The position numbers were made by a program, and so were the translations under genes. From F23-B02 sp963590435 (lineage in GTDB: Bacteria > Bacillota > Clostridia > Oscillospirales > Oscillospiraceae): 35,340 nt of DNA. The stretch is taken from NCBI GenBank assembly GCA_963590435.1, contig CAVAPG010000002.1, positions 1 to 35,340 of the forward strand. Reading direction: 5' to 3'. Each line of letters opens with the position of its first letter. Within the stretch, counting starts at the first letter, position 1. The notes under the pieces were generated by a model, which saw nothing but the letters and a program-made list of their open reading frames with translations, was not told the origin of the DNA and made no database searches. Below are positions 7,226 to 15,532 of the stretch, one piece after another.

Positions 7226-8509
7226 TCAGTCGCGGTATTCAAATTCAAGGTTGTAAATGCTGACGGTGTCGCCGTCCTGAATGCCCATGTCCTCCATGCG
7301 CTTGTAAACGCCGTTGTCGCGCAGGACGCGGTCAAAATAGAGCATGCTCTCGTTATCCGAGAAATTGACCGAAGACATAAGACGCTGCAGCCAGCCGCCC
7401 TCAACCACCCAGACATCATCGTATTTCTCGATGCTGAGTGTTTCGGATGTATCAATGACGGGCTCCGGAGGAACGTAATCAGCCTCAAAGTGTATTACCG
7501 GAGGCAGTGAACTCAGCTGCTCGGAAGCCATATTGACAAGCTCGTGCGTGCCGCTGTGCGTTGCTGCGCTCATTTCGAAAAACTCATAGCCGAGGGCCTC
7601 AACATGTGCTTTGAGCCGCTCGATATTTTCCCTGTCGTCGCCGCACAGGTCGCATTTATTCGCGGCAACTATCTGCTTGCGCTCGGCAAGCTCGGCGGAA
7701 TATTCACGCAGTTCTGCGTTTATGGCATCGAAATCCTCAACGGGGTCGCGCCCCTCCGAACCGGAGACATCAACAAGATGGATAAGCAGTCTGCAGCGGT
7801 CAATATGACGAAGGAAATCGTGCCCCAGACCGGCACCGTCGGAAGCTCCTTCGATTATGCCGGGGATATCGGCCATAACAAACGAGCGCCCTTCATCGAC
7901 ATAAACAACGCCGAGATTTGGAAACAGCGTTGTGAAATGATAGTTTGCAATCTTCGGATGAGCCTTGCTGACAACGGACAGCAGGGTGGACTTGCCGACA
8001 TTCGGAAATCCGACCAGACCGACATCCGCAAGCAGCTTAAGCTCGAGCGTTATGTCATGTGCTTCACCGGGAAGACCGGGCTTTGCAAAGCGTGGGACCT
8101 GCCTTGTGGGGGTCGCAAAATGCTTATTGCCCCAGCCGCCCTTGCCGCCATGCGCGGCAACATAGGGCTGACCGTCAGACATATCGTGCATGATTGCGCC
8201 TGTTTCGGTGTCACGCACAAGCGTTCCGCGCGGCACGCGGATATAAAGACTCTCGCCGTCTTTGCCGGAGCAGCGTTTTCCCTGACCGTCTGCACCCGTT
8301 CCGGCGACGTATTTGCGTTTATATCTGAAGTCCATCAGTGTGGACATATTGTCATCAACAACGAAAACAATATCACCGCCGCGGCCGCCGTCGCCGCCAT
8401 CCGGTCCGCCTGCCGCAACATATTTTTCACGGTGGAAAGCAACGGCACCGTTACCGCCGTTTCCGGCTTTTATTGTAATCCTTGCCTTATCAACAAAAGA
8501 GGTAGCCAT
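7226..8509 (-). CDS. obg: Obg/CgtA GTPase, ribosome assembly
   Basis: A 427-residue essential GTPase that acts in 50S subunit maturation and the stringent/stress response. The glycine-rich Obg fold is at 1-158 (GGNGAVAFHREKY, GGPDGGDGGRGG). The G domain carries G1 GFPNVGKST at 168-176, G3 DIPGIIEGA from 214, G4 NKCD at 284-287 and G5 SAA near 320. The C-terminal OCT domain runs from about 345 (VVEGGWLQRLMSSVNFSDNE) to the end, as in Gram-positive Obg proteins. It is preceded by a good RBS (AGGTGAAAT). The terminator-like hairpin at 8597-8621 separates it from rpmA, so it may have its own promoter. A long open frame on the opposite strand is only codon-bias shadow. Confidence 0.98.
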   Translation of the reverse strand: MATSFVDKARITIKAGNGGNGAVAFHREKYVAAGGPDGGDGGRGGDIVFVVDDNMSTLMDFRYKRKYVAGTGADGQGKRCSGKDGESLYIRVPRGTLVRDTETGAIMHDMSDGQPYVAAHGGKGGWGNKHFATPTRQVPRFAKPGLPGEAHDITLELKLLADVGLVGFPNVGKSTLLSVVSKAHPKIANYHFTTLFPNLGVVYVDEGRSFVMADIPGIIEGASDGAGLGHDFLRHIDRCRLLIHLVDVSGSEGRDPVEDFDAINAELREYSAELAERKQIVAANKCDLCGDDRENIERLKAHVEALGYEFFEMSAATHSGTHELVNMASEQLSSLPPVIHFEADYVPPEPVIDTSETLSIEKYDDVWVVEGGWLQRLMSSVNFSDNESMLYFDRVLRDNGVYKRMEDMGIQDGDTVSIYNLEFEYRD

Positions 8510-8596
8510 ATTTCACCTCACTACAACATATAATATTAGTTTTTCAATCAGTTTTTTGCTTGGCTTCTGTTGCGTATGACAGAGGCTTAAATGAAA

Positions 8597-8621
8597 ATGC
8601 CGGACGATTTTCGTCCGGCAT
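8597..8621 (-). terminator. Hairpin terminator after rpmA
   Basis: An 11-bp perfect stem (ATGCCGGACGA / TCGTCCGGCAT) with a 3-nt loop, followed on the minus strand by TTTCATTTAAG. It lies between rpmA and obg and would separate ribosomal-protein expression from obg. Confidence 0.65.
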
Positions 8622-8633
8622 CGTCGTGTTAAT

Positions 8634-8897
8634 TTACTGAGCGATCTCTTCGTAAACAGAAACCTGCTTGCGATCCTTATCCTTGCGCTCGAACTTTACC
8701 TTGCCGTCTACGAGAGCGAACAGGGTGTCGTCCTTACCCTTACCAACGTTGGTGCCGGGATGGATCTTAGTTCCGCGCTGTCTGACGAGGATATTGCCGG
8801 CCAGGACGAACTGACCGTCTGCTCTTTTGACACCAAGACGCTTAGACTCACTGTCGCGGCCGTTCTTGGTAGAACCCATACCTTTTTTATGTGCCAT
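8634..8897 (-). CDS. rpmA: 50S ribosomal protein L27, no N-terminal extension
   Basis: An 87-residue L27 beginning M-A-H-K-K-G, whose N-terminus reaches the peptidyl-transferase centre. Motifs MGSTKNGRDSESKRLG and RQRGTKIHPG are typical. Many Firmicutes make L27 with a short N-terminal extension ending in FF-A-H-K-K that the protease Prp removes. Here the start directly gives the mature form, and the prp (ysxB) gene normally between rplU and rpmA is absent (only 38 nt separate them). The RBS is GGAGG before the ATG at 8897. Confidence 0.98.
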   Translation of the reverse strand: MAHKKGMGSTKNGRDSESKRLGVKRADGQFVLAGNILVRQRGTKIHPGTNVGKGKDDTLFALVDGKVKFERKDKDRKQVSVYEEIAQ

Positions 8898-8935
8898 TAA
8901 GGTTACACCTCCATTATCAGTAGTAGCGGGGAAAA

Positions 8936-9250
8936 TTATGCGTTGATGGTTTCAATCTGAACCTTGGTATAAGGCTGTCTGTGACCCTGCGTTCTGCGGT
9001 AGCCTTTTTTGGGCTTCATCTTGTAAACGCGAACCTTCTTGCCTTTGCCGTTCTTTACGACATTTGCGGAAACGGTAGCACCGTCGATGACGGGAGCGCC
9101 GAATACGGTGTTGTCACCATCGATAACTGCGAGGACCTTGTCAAACTTGACGGTCTCGCCGGCCTCGACATCGAGCTTCTCAACGAAGATAACATCGCCT
9201 TCTGCTACACGGTACTGCTTGCCGCCGGTCATGATGATAGCATGCTTCAT
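8936..9250 (-). CDS. rplU: 50S ribosomal protein L21
   Basis: A 104-residue L21 of normal length. MTGGKQYRV, the GETVKFDKV turn and the basic C-terminal RTQGHRQPYTKV motif are characteristic. It binds 23S rRNA in the large subunit. It heads the rplU-rpmA unit behind a consensus promoter and a roughly 75-nt structured leader. Confidence 0.98.
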   Translation of the reverse strand: MKHAIIMTGGKQYRVAEGDVIFVEKLDVEAGETVKFDKVLAVIDGDNTVFGAPVIDGATVSANVVKNGKGKKVRVYKMKPKKGYRRTQGHRQPYTKVQIETINA

Positions 9251-9330
9251 AAACTAACAATCCTTTCTTCAGGTCTCGCTCTCGTGGGTGCCGGACAAGC
9301 TCCGGACTTCCGACCCATTCAATGCGGCTC
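9251..9330 (-). ncRNA. Probable L21 ribosomal-protein leader RNA
   Basis: The approximately 75-nt 5' UTR between the promoter start point and rplU is GC-rich and can fold: on the minus strand GGGT...CCGGAGCTTGTCCGG...ACCC gives nested stems followed by CACGAGAGCGAGACC and the RBS AAAGGA. Firmicutes rplU genes are known to have an autoregulatory L21 leader at this place. The match to that family is from memory of its general shape, not a covariance search. Confidence 0.5.
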
Positions 9331-9334
9331 GAAT

Positions 9335-9363
9335 AGCATACCACGCGAGCACAGTAATGTCAA
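9335..9363 (-). promoter_or_regulatory. Consensus sigma-A promoter of rplU-rpmA
   Basis: On the minus strand a perfect TTGACA (9358-9363), a 17-nt spacer and TATGCT (9335-9340). Transcription would start near 9328. Confidence 0.8.
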
Positions 9364-9481
9364 CGATTTTTTGAGTTTTTCATACAGTTGTTGCAAAAAA
9401 ACAGTAAACATGAGATAATATATCAAACAATACCAAACGCTTGCGAAAACAGCTGCAGCAGCAGAAAGGACGGCAGCATAT

Positions 9482-10999
9482 TTGCTTAAAAAATTATTTT
9501 CCAGGACAGCAATAACGGCAGTAATAATCGTTGCGCAGATAGTGTGGTTTTTGGTAATCCTTCTGCGGCTCGGTGACGCAGAGCCAATTTTGAACTATAT
9601 TTTACGCTTCTTGAGCCTTATAGCGATTTTGCATGTCATAAAAAACGACATGGATCCGTCATATAAGGTCAGCTGGGTACTGTTTATCGCCCTGCTGCCA
9701 CTCTTCGGCGGACTGATGTATGTCCTGTTCGGCAACAAACGCCCGGCAAAGCGTTTGCGCAGGAAGCTGAATGTTCAGCTTGAGGAAACGGCGCGCTATT
9801 ATGCCCTTCGCCCGTCCGTTGCGAATGAAATTGACGATGACGGAGTCAGAGGGCTATTCAGATATCTTGAAAAGTACAGCGGATACCGCGCTTGCCGTGA
9901 TACACAAACGGAGTATTTTCCGGTCGGCGAGGATCTGTTCGCAAGCCTCCTGCCGGAGCTTGAAAAGGCTGAAAGTTTTATATTTATTGAATATTTCATC
10001 ATCAATAAAGGACAGATGTGGGATGCAATGCTCGATGTTTTGCGGCGCAAGGTCGAGCAGGGCGTTGAGGTAAGAATCATCTATGACGATGTCGGGTGTG
10101 CCGACTATCTTCCGGCCGGCTATTTTCAGACCCTGCGCGGATACGGAATAAAGGCGATGGCATTTAACAAATTCATTCCAATTGTCAGTGCGGTGATGAA
10201 CAATCGTGACCACAGAAAGATAACCGTCATTGACGGCAAGGTCGGCTTTATCGGCGGAATAAACATAAGCGATGAATATATAAATAAGAAGGAGCGCTTC
10301 GGCCACTGGAAGGATACCGGACTGATGTTCAAGGGAACCGGTGTTGAAAACCTGACCGTAATGTTTCTCGAGATGTGGAACGCCTTTGAGGAAAAGGAAC
10401 TCGGCTATTCGGCTTTTGTGCCGGAGGAATACTCTGAGCACGGCGAAGCTGACGACGGATATGTCCTCAGCTTTTCCGATAACCCGCTTGATGACGAAAA
10501 CGTCAGCGAAAATGTATACTCGGATATCATCCACGGTGCAAACGATTACGTCTATATAACAACGCCGTATCTTGCTATTGACAGCAGCATGCAGAACGCA
10601 CTGTGTCTTGCGGCGAAAAGGGGAGTCGATGTCCGTCTTATAACACCCGGAATACCGGACAAGAAAATGGTATATCGCCTGACAAGGTCATATTATGCGT
10701 CACTTATTCGTGCCGGAGTTAAGATATACGAATACACTCCCGGCTTTGTCCATGCCAAAAGCTATGTTGCCGATGACAAGCTCGGCGTCGTAGGCACCAT
10801 AAATATGGACTATCGCAGTCTGTATCTGCATTTTGAGTGCGGAACGCTCATGTATAACAGCCCGGCTGTCATAGACCTTAAGAATGATGATCTTGCTACA
10901 ATAGAGAAATGCCGCAAGATTGAGCTTTCCGACTGCCGCACAAGCTTTTTCGGCGAGCTTATCGACCGTATACTTCGCGTACTGGCACCGCTACTGTAA
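9482..10999 (+). CDS. cls: Cardiolipin synthase (phospholipase D family)
   Basis: A 505-residue membrane enzyme that joins two phosphatidylglycerols into cardiolipin and glycerol. Two N-terminal transmembrane helices (about 9-28 and 36-52, with a third hydrophobic stretch to 81) precede two PLD catalytic motifs: HRKITVIDGKVGFIGG near 244 and HAKSYVADDKLGVVGTIN near 424, each with the His, Lys and Asp of HKD. Length fits the family. The start is TTG, with AAAGGA about 11 nt upstream; no ATG lies near. It is a monocistronic gene divergent from rplU. An AT-only hairpin (11008-11025) follows. Confidence 0.95.
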   Translation: MLKKLFSRTAITAVIIVAQIVWFLVILLRLGDAEPILNYILRFLSLIAILHVIKNDMDPSYKVSWVLFIALLPLFGGLMYVLFGNKRPAKRLRRKLNVQLEETARYYALRPSVANEIDDDGVRGLFRYLEKYSGYRACRDTQTEYFPVGEDLFASLLPELEKAESFIFIEYFIINKGQMWDAMLDVLRRKVEQGVEVRIIYDDVGCADYLPAGYFQTLRGYGIKAMAFNKFIPIVSAVMNNRDHRKITVIDGKVGFIGGINISDEYINKKERFGHWKDTGLMFKGTGVENLTVMFLEMWNAFEEKELGYSAFVPEEYSEHGEADDGYVLSFSDNPLDDENVSENVYSDIIHGANDYVYITTPYLAIDSSMQNALCLAAKRGVDVRLITPGIPDKKMVYRLTRSYYASLIRAGVKIYEYTPGFVHAKSYVADDKLGVVGTINMDYRSLYLHFECGTLMYNSPAVIDLKNDDLATIEKCRKIELSDCRTSFFGELIDRILRVLAPLL

Positions 11000-11039
11000 T
11001 GCGCTGCATATTTAAAATTAAATATTAACAGGGCAATAT

Positions 11040-11049
11040 NNNNNNNNNN
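11040..11049. other. Assembly gap of ten Ns
   Basis: Ten undetermined bases separate cls from the small regulator gene. A round run of Ns marks a scaffold join, so true distance and even adjacency across it are not established by the sequence. Confidence 0.99.
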
Positions 11050-11134
11050 GTATTCGGTTATGTTTTTGCGCAAAATGTAGCCTCGAGTTCGGAAAGACTA
11101 TAAGTTATTATAAATGCCGAAAGGAGTGTGTCAA

Positions 11135-11362
11135 ATGTCATTGATATTTAAAATTGATATTTTGCAAGCTTTAAAGGATAAAGGATATTCAACTTATCGC
11201 TTGCAACAAAACAAAATTATTGCCTGCTCAACAATTCAGAAATTGAGAGACGGTGGGCAACTGTCATGGTCGAACATTGATACTTTGTGCAGACTGCTGT
11301 CTTGTCAGCCCAGCGATATTCTCGCGTACGTGCCCGACGCGCCCGACGCGCCCGACGCGTGA
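11135..11362 (+). CDS. Small Cro/C1-type HTH regulator
   Basis: A 75-residue protein that is almost entirely one helix-turn-helix domain of the short XRE/YozG-like type: DILQALKDKGYSTYRLQQ, then a recognition-helix region STIQKLRDG, then NIDTLCRLLSCQPSDIL. It probably binds an operator as a dimer; the target is unknown. The ATG at 11135 has AAAGGAG 8 nt upstream. The last nine residues are three copies of P-D-A, encoded by a perfect 9-bp GC-rich repeat that contrasts with the AT-rich gene body and looks recently expanded. It lies just after an assembly gap and may belong to an accessory insertion. Confidence 0.8.
   Translation: MSLIFKIDILQALKDKGYSTYRLQQNKIIACSTIQKLRDGGQLSWSNIDTLCRLLSCQPSDILAYVPDAPDAPDA
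11332..11358 (+). repeat. Three tandem 9-bp repeats at the end of the HTH gene
   Basis: GCCCGACGC occurs three times without interruption (11332, 11341, 11350) and encodes the terminal P-D-A triplets. Slippage would add or remove three residues without changing frame. Confidence 0.95.
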
Positions 11363-11421
11363 GCGCGTGTTGTTATCGCGGACTTGCTACTGCATACAAT
11401 CTGTACAATAGTGTATAATAC

Positions 11422-11454
11422 AAAAAACCGCCGCTCTCGATTCATGAGAGCGGC
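11422..11454 (-). terminator. Terminator of ackA
   Basis: A 9-bp perfect stem GCCGCTCTC / GAGAGCGGC (11430-11438, 11446-11454), followed on the minus strand by GGTTTTTTG. It lies 19 nt beyond the ackA stop. On the plus strand A6 precedes it, so it could also stop transcripts from the HTH gene. Confidence 0.85.
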
Positions 11455-11472
11455 AGTGATTTTCAGAAAAGC

Positions 11473-12669
11473 TTAGCCTACGATGTCGCGGGTGTCGCGT
11501 GCAATGACGAGCTCCTCGTTGGTGGGGATAACGAAGACCTTGACCTTGGAATCGGGGGTGGAGATCATGATGTCTTCGCCGCGCTTGGAGTTTGCCTCGT
11601 CGTCGATTGTGACGCCAAGATATCCGAAGTACTCGGCAATTGCCTTGCGTGAGCTCTTGGAGTTCTCACCGACACCTGCTGTGAATACGATGGCATCAAC
11701 GCCGTTCATGGCTGCAACATAAGAACCGGCAACCTTTGCAACCCAGTAGTGGAACATGTCAAGAGCAAGCTGAGCACGGTCATTGCCCTCTGCAGCCGCC
11801 GCATCGAGATCGCGGAAGTCGGAGGAAACACCGGAGACGCCCAGAACGCCGGACTTCTTATTGAGAATGTTGAGCATTTCGTCAATGCTTATGCCGTATT
11901 TGTTCATTATAAACTGGATAACACCTGCATCCAGATCACCGCAGCGTGTGCCCATGGGAAGGCCAACCAGAGGAGTGAAGCCCATGGATGTGTCAACGCA
12001 CTTGCCGCCGTCGATTGCCGCGATGGAACTGCCGTTGCCCATATGGCAGGAGACTATCTTGAGCTCTTCGATGGGCTTGCCCATGAGCTCTGCACAACGG
12101 CCGGAGACATAGCGGTGAGATGTGCCATGGAAGCCATAGCGGCGGATGCCGTCATTTTTGTAGTACTCATAGGGGACAGCGTACATGTATGCCTTGCCGG
12201 GCATTGTCTGATGGAATGCCGTGTCGAAAACTGCGACCATGGGGACATCGCCCATAACATCGCGGCAGGCATTGATGCCGATGATATTTGCGGGATTGTG
12301 CAGAGGAGCAAAAGGAGTGCACTCCTTGAGTGCTTCCATGACTGCATCGTCGATGCGGACAGATGAGGCGAACTTCTCGCCGCCGTGAACGACGCGGTGA
12401 CCGACAGCGTCGATCTCCTTCATGGAGGCGACAACGCCGTACTCGGCGCTTGTGAGCTTGTCAATAACTGCGGCAATTGCCTCAGCATGGGTGGGCATTG
12501 CGAGATCTTCATCAAATACGGGCTTGCCGCCGACCAGAGGGCTGTGCTTGAGGTGACCGTCGATGCCGATGCGCTCGCAGAGACCTTTTGCCATGACCGA
12601 TTCGGTCTCCATGTCGATAAGCTGATACTTCAGAGAAGAACTGCCTGCGTTGATAACAAGAATTTTCAT
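11473..12669 (-). CDS. ackA: Acetate kinase
   Basis: A 398-residue acetate kinase that interconverts acetyl phosphate plus ADP with acetate plus ATP, the energy-yielding last step of acetate fermentation. NAGSSSLKYQL starts at residue 7, HRVVHGG is at 91-97, DTAFHQTM at 149-156, GFHGTSHRYV at 179-188 and GNGSSIAAI at 211-219. Length is normal. The RBS AAAGGAAT precedes the ATG. Its usual partner pta is not in the window. It is divergent from tmcAL with a 117-nt shared upstream region. Confidence 0.98.
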   Translation of the reverse strand: MKILVINAGSSSLKYQLIDMETESVMAKGLCERIGIDGHLKHSPLVGGKPVFDEDLAMPTHAEAIAAVIDKLTSAEYGVVASMKEIDAVGHRVVHGGEKFASSVRIDDAVMEALKECTPFAPLHNPANIIGINACRDVMGDVPMVAVFDTAFHQTMPGKAYMYAVPYEYYKNDGIRRYGFHGTSHRYVSGRCAELMGKPIEELKIVSCHMGNGSSIAAIDGGKCVDTSMGFTPLVGLPMGTRCGDLDAGVIQFIMNKYGISIDEMLNILNKKSGVLGVSGVSSDFRDLDAAAAEGNDRAQLALDMFHYWVAKVAGSYVAAMNGVDAIVFTAGVGENSKSSRKAIAEYFGYLGVTIDDEANSKRGEDIMISTPDSKVKVFVIPTNEELVIARDTRDIVG

Positions 12670-12687
12670 TCCGATATTCCTTTCTTA

Positions 12688-12716
12688 TTGTAAAAATAAC
12701 AAAAAAATTGTATTAT
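12688..12716 (+). promoter_or_regulatory. Likely tmcAL promoter
   Basis: TTGTAA (12688-12693), a 17-nt spacer and TATTAT (12711-12716) lie in the AT-rich region between the divergent ackA and tmcAL, about 70 nt before the tmcAL start. A matching ackA promoter on the other strand is not clear. Confidence 0.45.
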
Positions 12717-12786
12717 GAAACCATACAAAGCTTATTTTAATACAAAATAGACAAAAAGCAAGTAATTTTTGAAAGGAATGAGCAAA

Positions 12787-13989
12787 ATGAGCGTAATAGG
12801 CATAGTGGCGGAGTATAATCCCTTCCATTACGGGCACCTGCACCATATTGCGGAGACCAAAAAGCTCATGGGCGAGGACTGTCCTGTTGTCTGCGTGATG
12901 TCGGGTGATTTCATACAGCGCGGTGAGCCTGCCATGTACTCGAAATTTGCCCGCGCCGAGGCCGCTGTTATGAGCGGAGTTGACCTTGTGCTCGAGCTGC
13001 CTGTCCCGTGGGTGCTGTCATCGGCAGAAGGCTTTGCACGCGGTGCGGTAGGACTTCTCGGAGCCACCGGAGTAGTGACTCATCTGAGCTTCGGCAGTGA
13101 ATGCGGATCTGTTTCGGCACTCGAAACTATTGCCGAAACATTAATCGATCCGCTTATGGGAAATGATATTCGTGCAGAACTTGACGCGGACGAGGGCGTG
13201 TCATTTGCCGTTGCACGGCAGAGAGCAGTCACCGGACGATTGGGCGAACTGTCCTGTCAGCTTGAAATGCCGAATAATATACTGGCCGTTGAATATATAA
13301 AGGCAATCTATAATCTCGGACTTGATATAAAGCCCGTGACGGTTCAGCGCTTCGGAGCGGGTCACGATGAGCTCTCGGGGGAAGGCTTTAAATCCGCCGC
13401 CGAGATTCGCACAATAGCGGCAAACGGTGGCGATGTCAGCGCATTTTTGCCGGAGAGCGTGTATGAGGTCGGCCTGCGTGAAAATAAACTCGGCAGAGGC
13501 CCTGTTGTAATGAACAGCCTTGAAAATGCCGTGCTGTCGCGTCTGCGCATGCTTCCGGATGCGGTGTATGCTGCTCTGCCGGATGTCGGAGAAGGTTTAC
13601 ATAATCGCATAGCGCGGTCGGCACGGGAGGAGTGCACGCTCGATGCTGTTGTGGCTGCTGCAAAAAGTAAACGCTATGCGCTCAGCCGAATAAGACGCAT
13701 AATCATGTGCGCCGCGCTTGGCATAAATGAGGATATGGCAACGGATACTCCTCCGTATGCCCGTGTGCTTGCGGCAACGTCACGAGGCTGTGCACTTTTG
13801 CGCGAGATGGCAGATAAATCGCGCATACCGGTTATAACAAAGCCAGCTGATATCAGAGAGTGCGGGGAAGAGTGCCGGAAGCTATTTGAGCTGGGCAGCT
13901 CGGCGAGGGATTTCTATGTTCTCGGATACCCGGCAAGAAGCGAGCGCCGCGGGGGCTCAGACTGGCGCACAAGTCCGAAAATAGTATGA
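12787..13989 (+). CDS. tmcAL: tRNA(Met) cytidine acetate ligase
   Basis: A 400-residue protein of the TmcAL (YlbM) family, which uses acetate and ATP to make N4-acetylcytidine at the wobble base of elongator tRNA-Met. The nucleotidyltransferase signature IVAEYNPFHYGH is at 6-17, followed by CVMSGDFIQRGEPA and ELPVPW; NNILAVEYIKAI and the C-terminal helical half are as in the family. The start at 12787 is chosen because AAAGGA lies 8 nt upstream and it gives the usual N-terminus; two in-frame codons upstream (TTG, ATG) would overlap that site. It is divergent from ackA, whose product makes and consumes acetate. Confidence 0.93.
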   Translation: MSVIGIVAEYNPFHYGHLHHIAETKKLMGEDCPVVCVMSGDFIQRGEPAMYSKFARAEAAVMSGVDLVLELPVPWVLSSAEGFARGAVGLLGATGVVTHLSFGSECGSVSALETIAETLIDPLMGNDIRAELDADEGVSFAVARQRAVTGRLGELSCQLEMPNNILAVEYIKAIYNLGLDIKPVTVQRFGAGHDELSGEGFKSAAEIRTIAANGGDVSAFLPESVYEVGLRENKLGRGPVVMNSLENAVLSRLRMLPDAVYAALPDVGEGLHNRIARSAREECTLDAVVAAAKSKRYALSRIRRIIMCAALGINEDMATDTPPYARVLAATSRGCALLREMADKSRIPVITKPADIRECGEECRKLFELGSSARDFYVLGYPARSERRGGSDWRTSPKIV

Positions 13990-14048
13990 ATTTTGCGTTA
14001 TATTCAAAACATTGTTATAAATATATTAATAAAATATTCAAAAATAGG

Positions 14049-14077
14049 TTGCAATTTGTTAGTAGTTAGTTTATAAT
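14049..14077 (+). promoter_or_regulatory. Promoter of the liv operon
   Basis: TTGCAA (14049-14054), a 17-nt spacer and a perfect TATAAT (14072-14077). The roughly 80-nt leader that follows contains an 8-bp hairpin with one G-U pair (14101-14119) and then AGGAGG before the first gene. No known riboswitch is recognised. Confidence 0.75.
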
Positions 14078-14164
14078 GCAAAACATCAACGAAAGACAAA
14101 TGTTCGCGCCACGCGGACACAGAGAGAGTTGGAAGTTGAGAATTAATTAGGAGGAAATAAATCA

Positions 14165-15343
14165 ATGAAGAAGTTTTTAGCACTTGTTCTTGCTATGCTC
14201 ATGGTATTTTCACTGTGTGCATGCGGCGACAGCGGCGATGACAGCAGCAGCGAAAAGGTTGTCAAGATCGGCGTTTATGAACCGCTCACCGGTGCAAACG
14301 GCGCAGGCGGCAAGCAGGAAGTTCTCGGCATGCAGTATGCAAACTATGTAGCTCCGACGGTTGAAATCGGCGGCGAGACATACAAGGTAGAGCTTGTCAC
14401 TGCTGATAACGAGTCCGATACGGCGAAGGCTGTTTCCGCAGCTTCCAACCTCGTTGCAGAGGGCGTATCCGTTGTTCTCGGCTCTTACGGCTCTTCCGTT
14501 TCAATAGCAGCTTCCGATACATTTAAGGATGCAGGAATCCCCGCCATCGGCGTTACCTGCACTAACCCCCAGGTCACCGAGGGTAATGATCACTACTTCC
14601 GTATCTGCTTCCTCGATCCGTTCCAGGGCACTGTTCACGCAAACTTTGCAAAAGAACAGCTTGGTGCTGACACCATCTACTGCCTGGGCGAGCTCGGCAA
14701 CGACTATGACCAGGGCCTTATAAACTACTGCAAGGCAGCAGCTGAAAAGCTCGGCATGACCGTTATCACCGAGTCCTTCCCCAAGGACAGCTCCGACTTC
14801 ACATCTTACCTGAACAACGCCAAGAAGGCAGGCGCACAGGCAATCTTCGCTCCCTGCTCGATCCAGTATGCACAGCTTATAGTTGAGCAGTGTGCCGCAC
14901 AGAATATCGGCATTCCTCTTCTCGGCTCCGACACTTGGGACAGCAACGTCATCGTCGGCGCAACCAAGGACAAGAATGTTGATGTTTATGTTTCCACCTT
15001 CTATCAGGAAGGCGCAAACGAAGAGTTTGAAAAGGGCATCAAGGAGTGGATTAACTCCGACAGCACAAATCTTGAAAATAACGGCGGCAACGACATGCTC
15101 GCAGCTGTAACCGTTATGGGCTATGATGCATACATGGTAGCTCTCGAGGCTCTCAAGGCAGCAGGCTCCACCGATCCTGCAGACGTAATGGCAGCTCTGC
15201 CCGGCGTCAGCTATTCCGGTATCTCCGGCGACATCTCCTTCAACGATATAGGCGATGCAAACCGTGACTCCGCAGTCATCAAGAAGGCCAACACCGAGAC
15301 AGGCGAATGGGAGTTCGTCGCAGTCCAGAAGGCCGAGGCATGA
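14165..15343 (+). CDS. Branched-chain amino-acid ABC binding lipoprotein (LivJ/K type)
   Basis: A 392-residue type I periplasmic-binding-fold (Peripla_BP_6) lipoprotein; signal peptide with L-C-A-C, Cys20. The core begins VVKIGVYEPLTGANGAGG and shows VLGSYGSSVSIAASDTF, the usual Ser/Ala/Thr ligand loop, and SSDFTSYLNNAKKAGAQAIF. It captures leucine, isoleucine, valine or a related ligand and delivers it to LivHM. It is the first gene of a five-gene operon, with AGGAGG 10 nt before the ATG. Codon use is strongly biased (GCA, GGC, AAG), consistent with high expression. Such proteins often also bind other hydrophobic or amide ligands. Confidence 0.93.
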   Translation: MKKFLALVLAMLMVFSLCACGDSGDDSSSEKVVKIGVYEPLTGANGAGGKQEVLGMQYANYVAPTVEIGGETYKVELVTADNESDTAKAVSAASNLVAEGVSVVLGSYGSSVSIAASDTFKDAGIPAIGVTCTNPQVTEGNDHYFRICFLDPFQGTVHANFAKEQLGADTIYCLGELGNDYDQGLINYCKAAAEKLGMTVITESFPKDSSDFTSYLNNAKKAGAQAIFAPCSIQYAQLIVEQCAAQNIGIPLLGSDTWDSNVIVGATKDKNVDVYVSTFYQEGANEEFEKGIKEWINSDSTNLENNGGNDMLAAVTVMGYDAYMVALEALKAAGSTDPADVMAALPGVSYSGISGDISFNDIGDANRDSAVIKKANTETGEWEFVAVQKAEA

Positions 15344-15389
15344 TGCCGCGAAATCCGTCACAGCTAATAATTATCCTGTGAACTGAAAC

Positions 15390-15422
15390 TATGGTGGGGA
15401 TGCCTTTGGCATCCCCACCATA
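15390..15422 (+). terminator. Intercistronic stem-loop between liv binding-protein gene and livH
   Basis: A perfect 15-bp stem (TATGGTGGGGATGCC / GGCATCCCCACCATA) with a 3-nt loop and then TAGCACTTTATATAT. It lies 46 nt after the binding-protein stop and 110 nt before livH. The following 15452-15510 holds weaker repeats based on GGAGCGCAT and GCTCC. Partial termination or RNA stabilisation is likely. Confidence 0.75.
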
Positions 15423-15532
15423 TAGCACTTTATATATCCAATTAAAATCAAGGCTGGAGCGCATAAATATGCTCCGTAATAAGCTGCGGAGCGAATCTAT
15501 GCGTTCCCAAAGAGATAGGATGGTTCCCCCAG

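Noticed and set aside
7544..8533. Long open frame on the strand opposite obg
   Set aside because: It mirrors the Gly-rich Obg coding region, has no RBS or recognisable domain, and obg is unambiguous.
11135..11362. Prophage or integrative element marker
   Set aside because: A single small HTH gene beside an assembly gap, with no integrase, attachment repeat or phage gene, is not enough to call an element.
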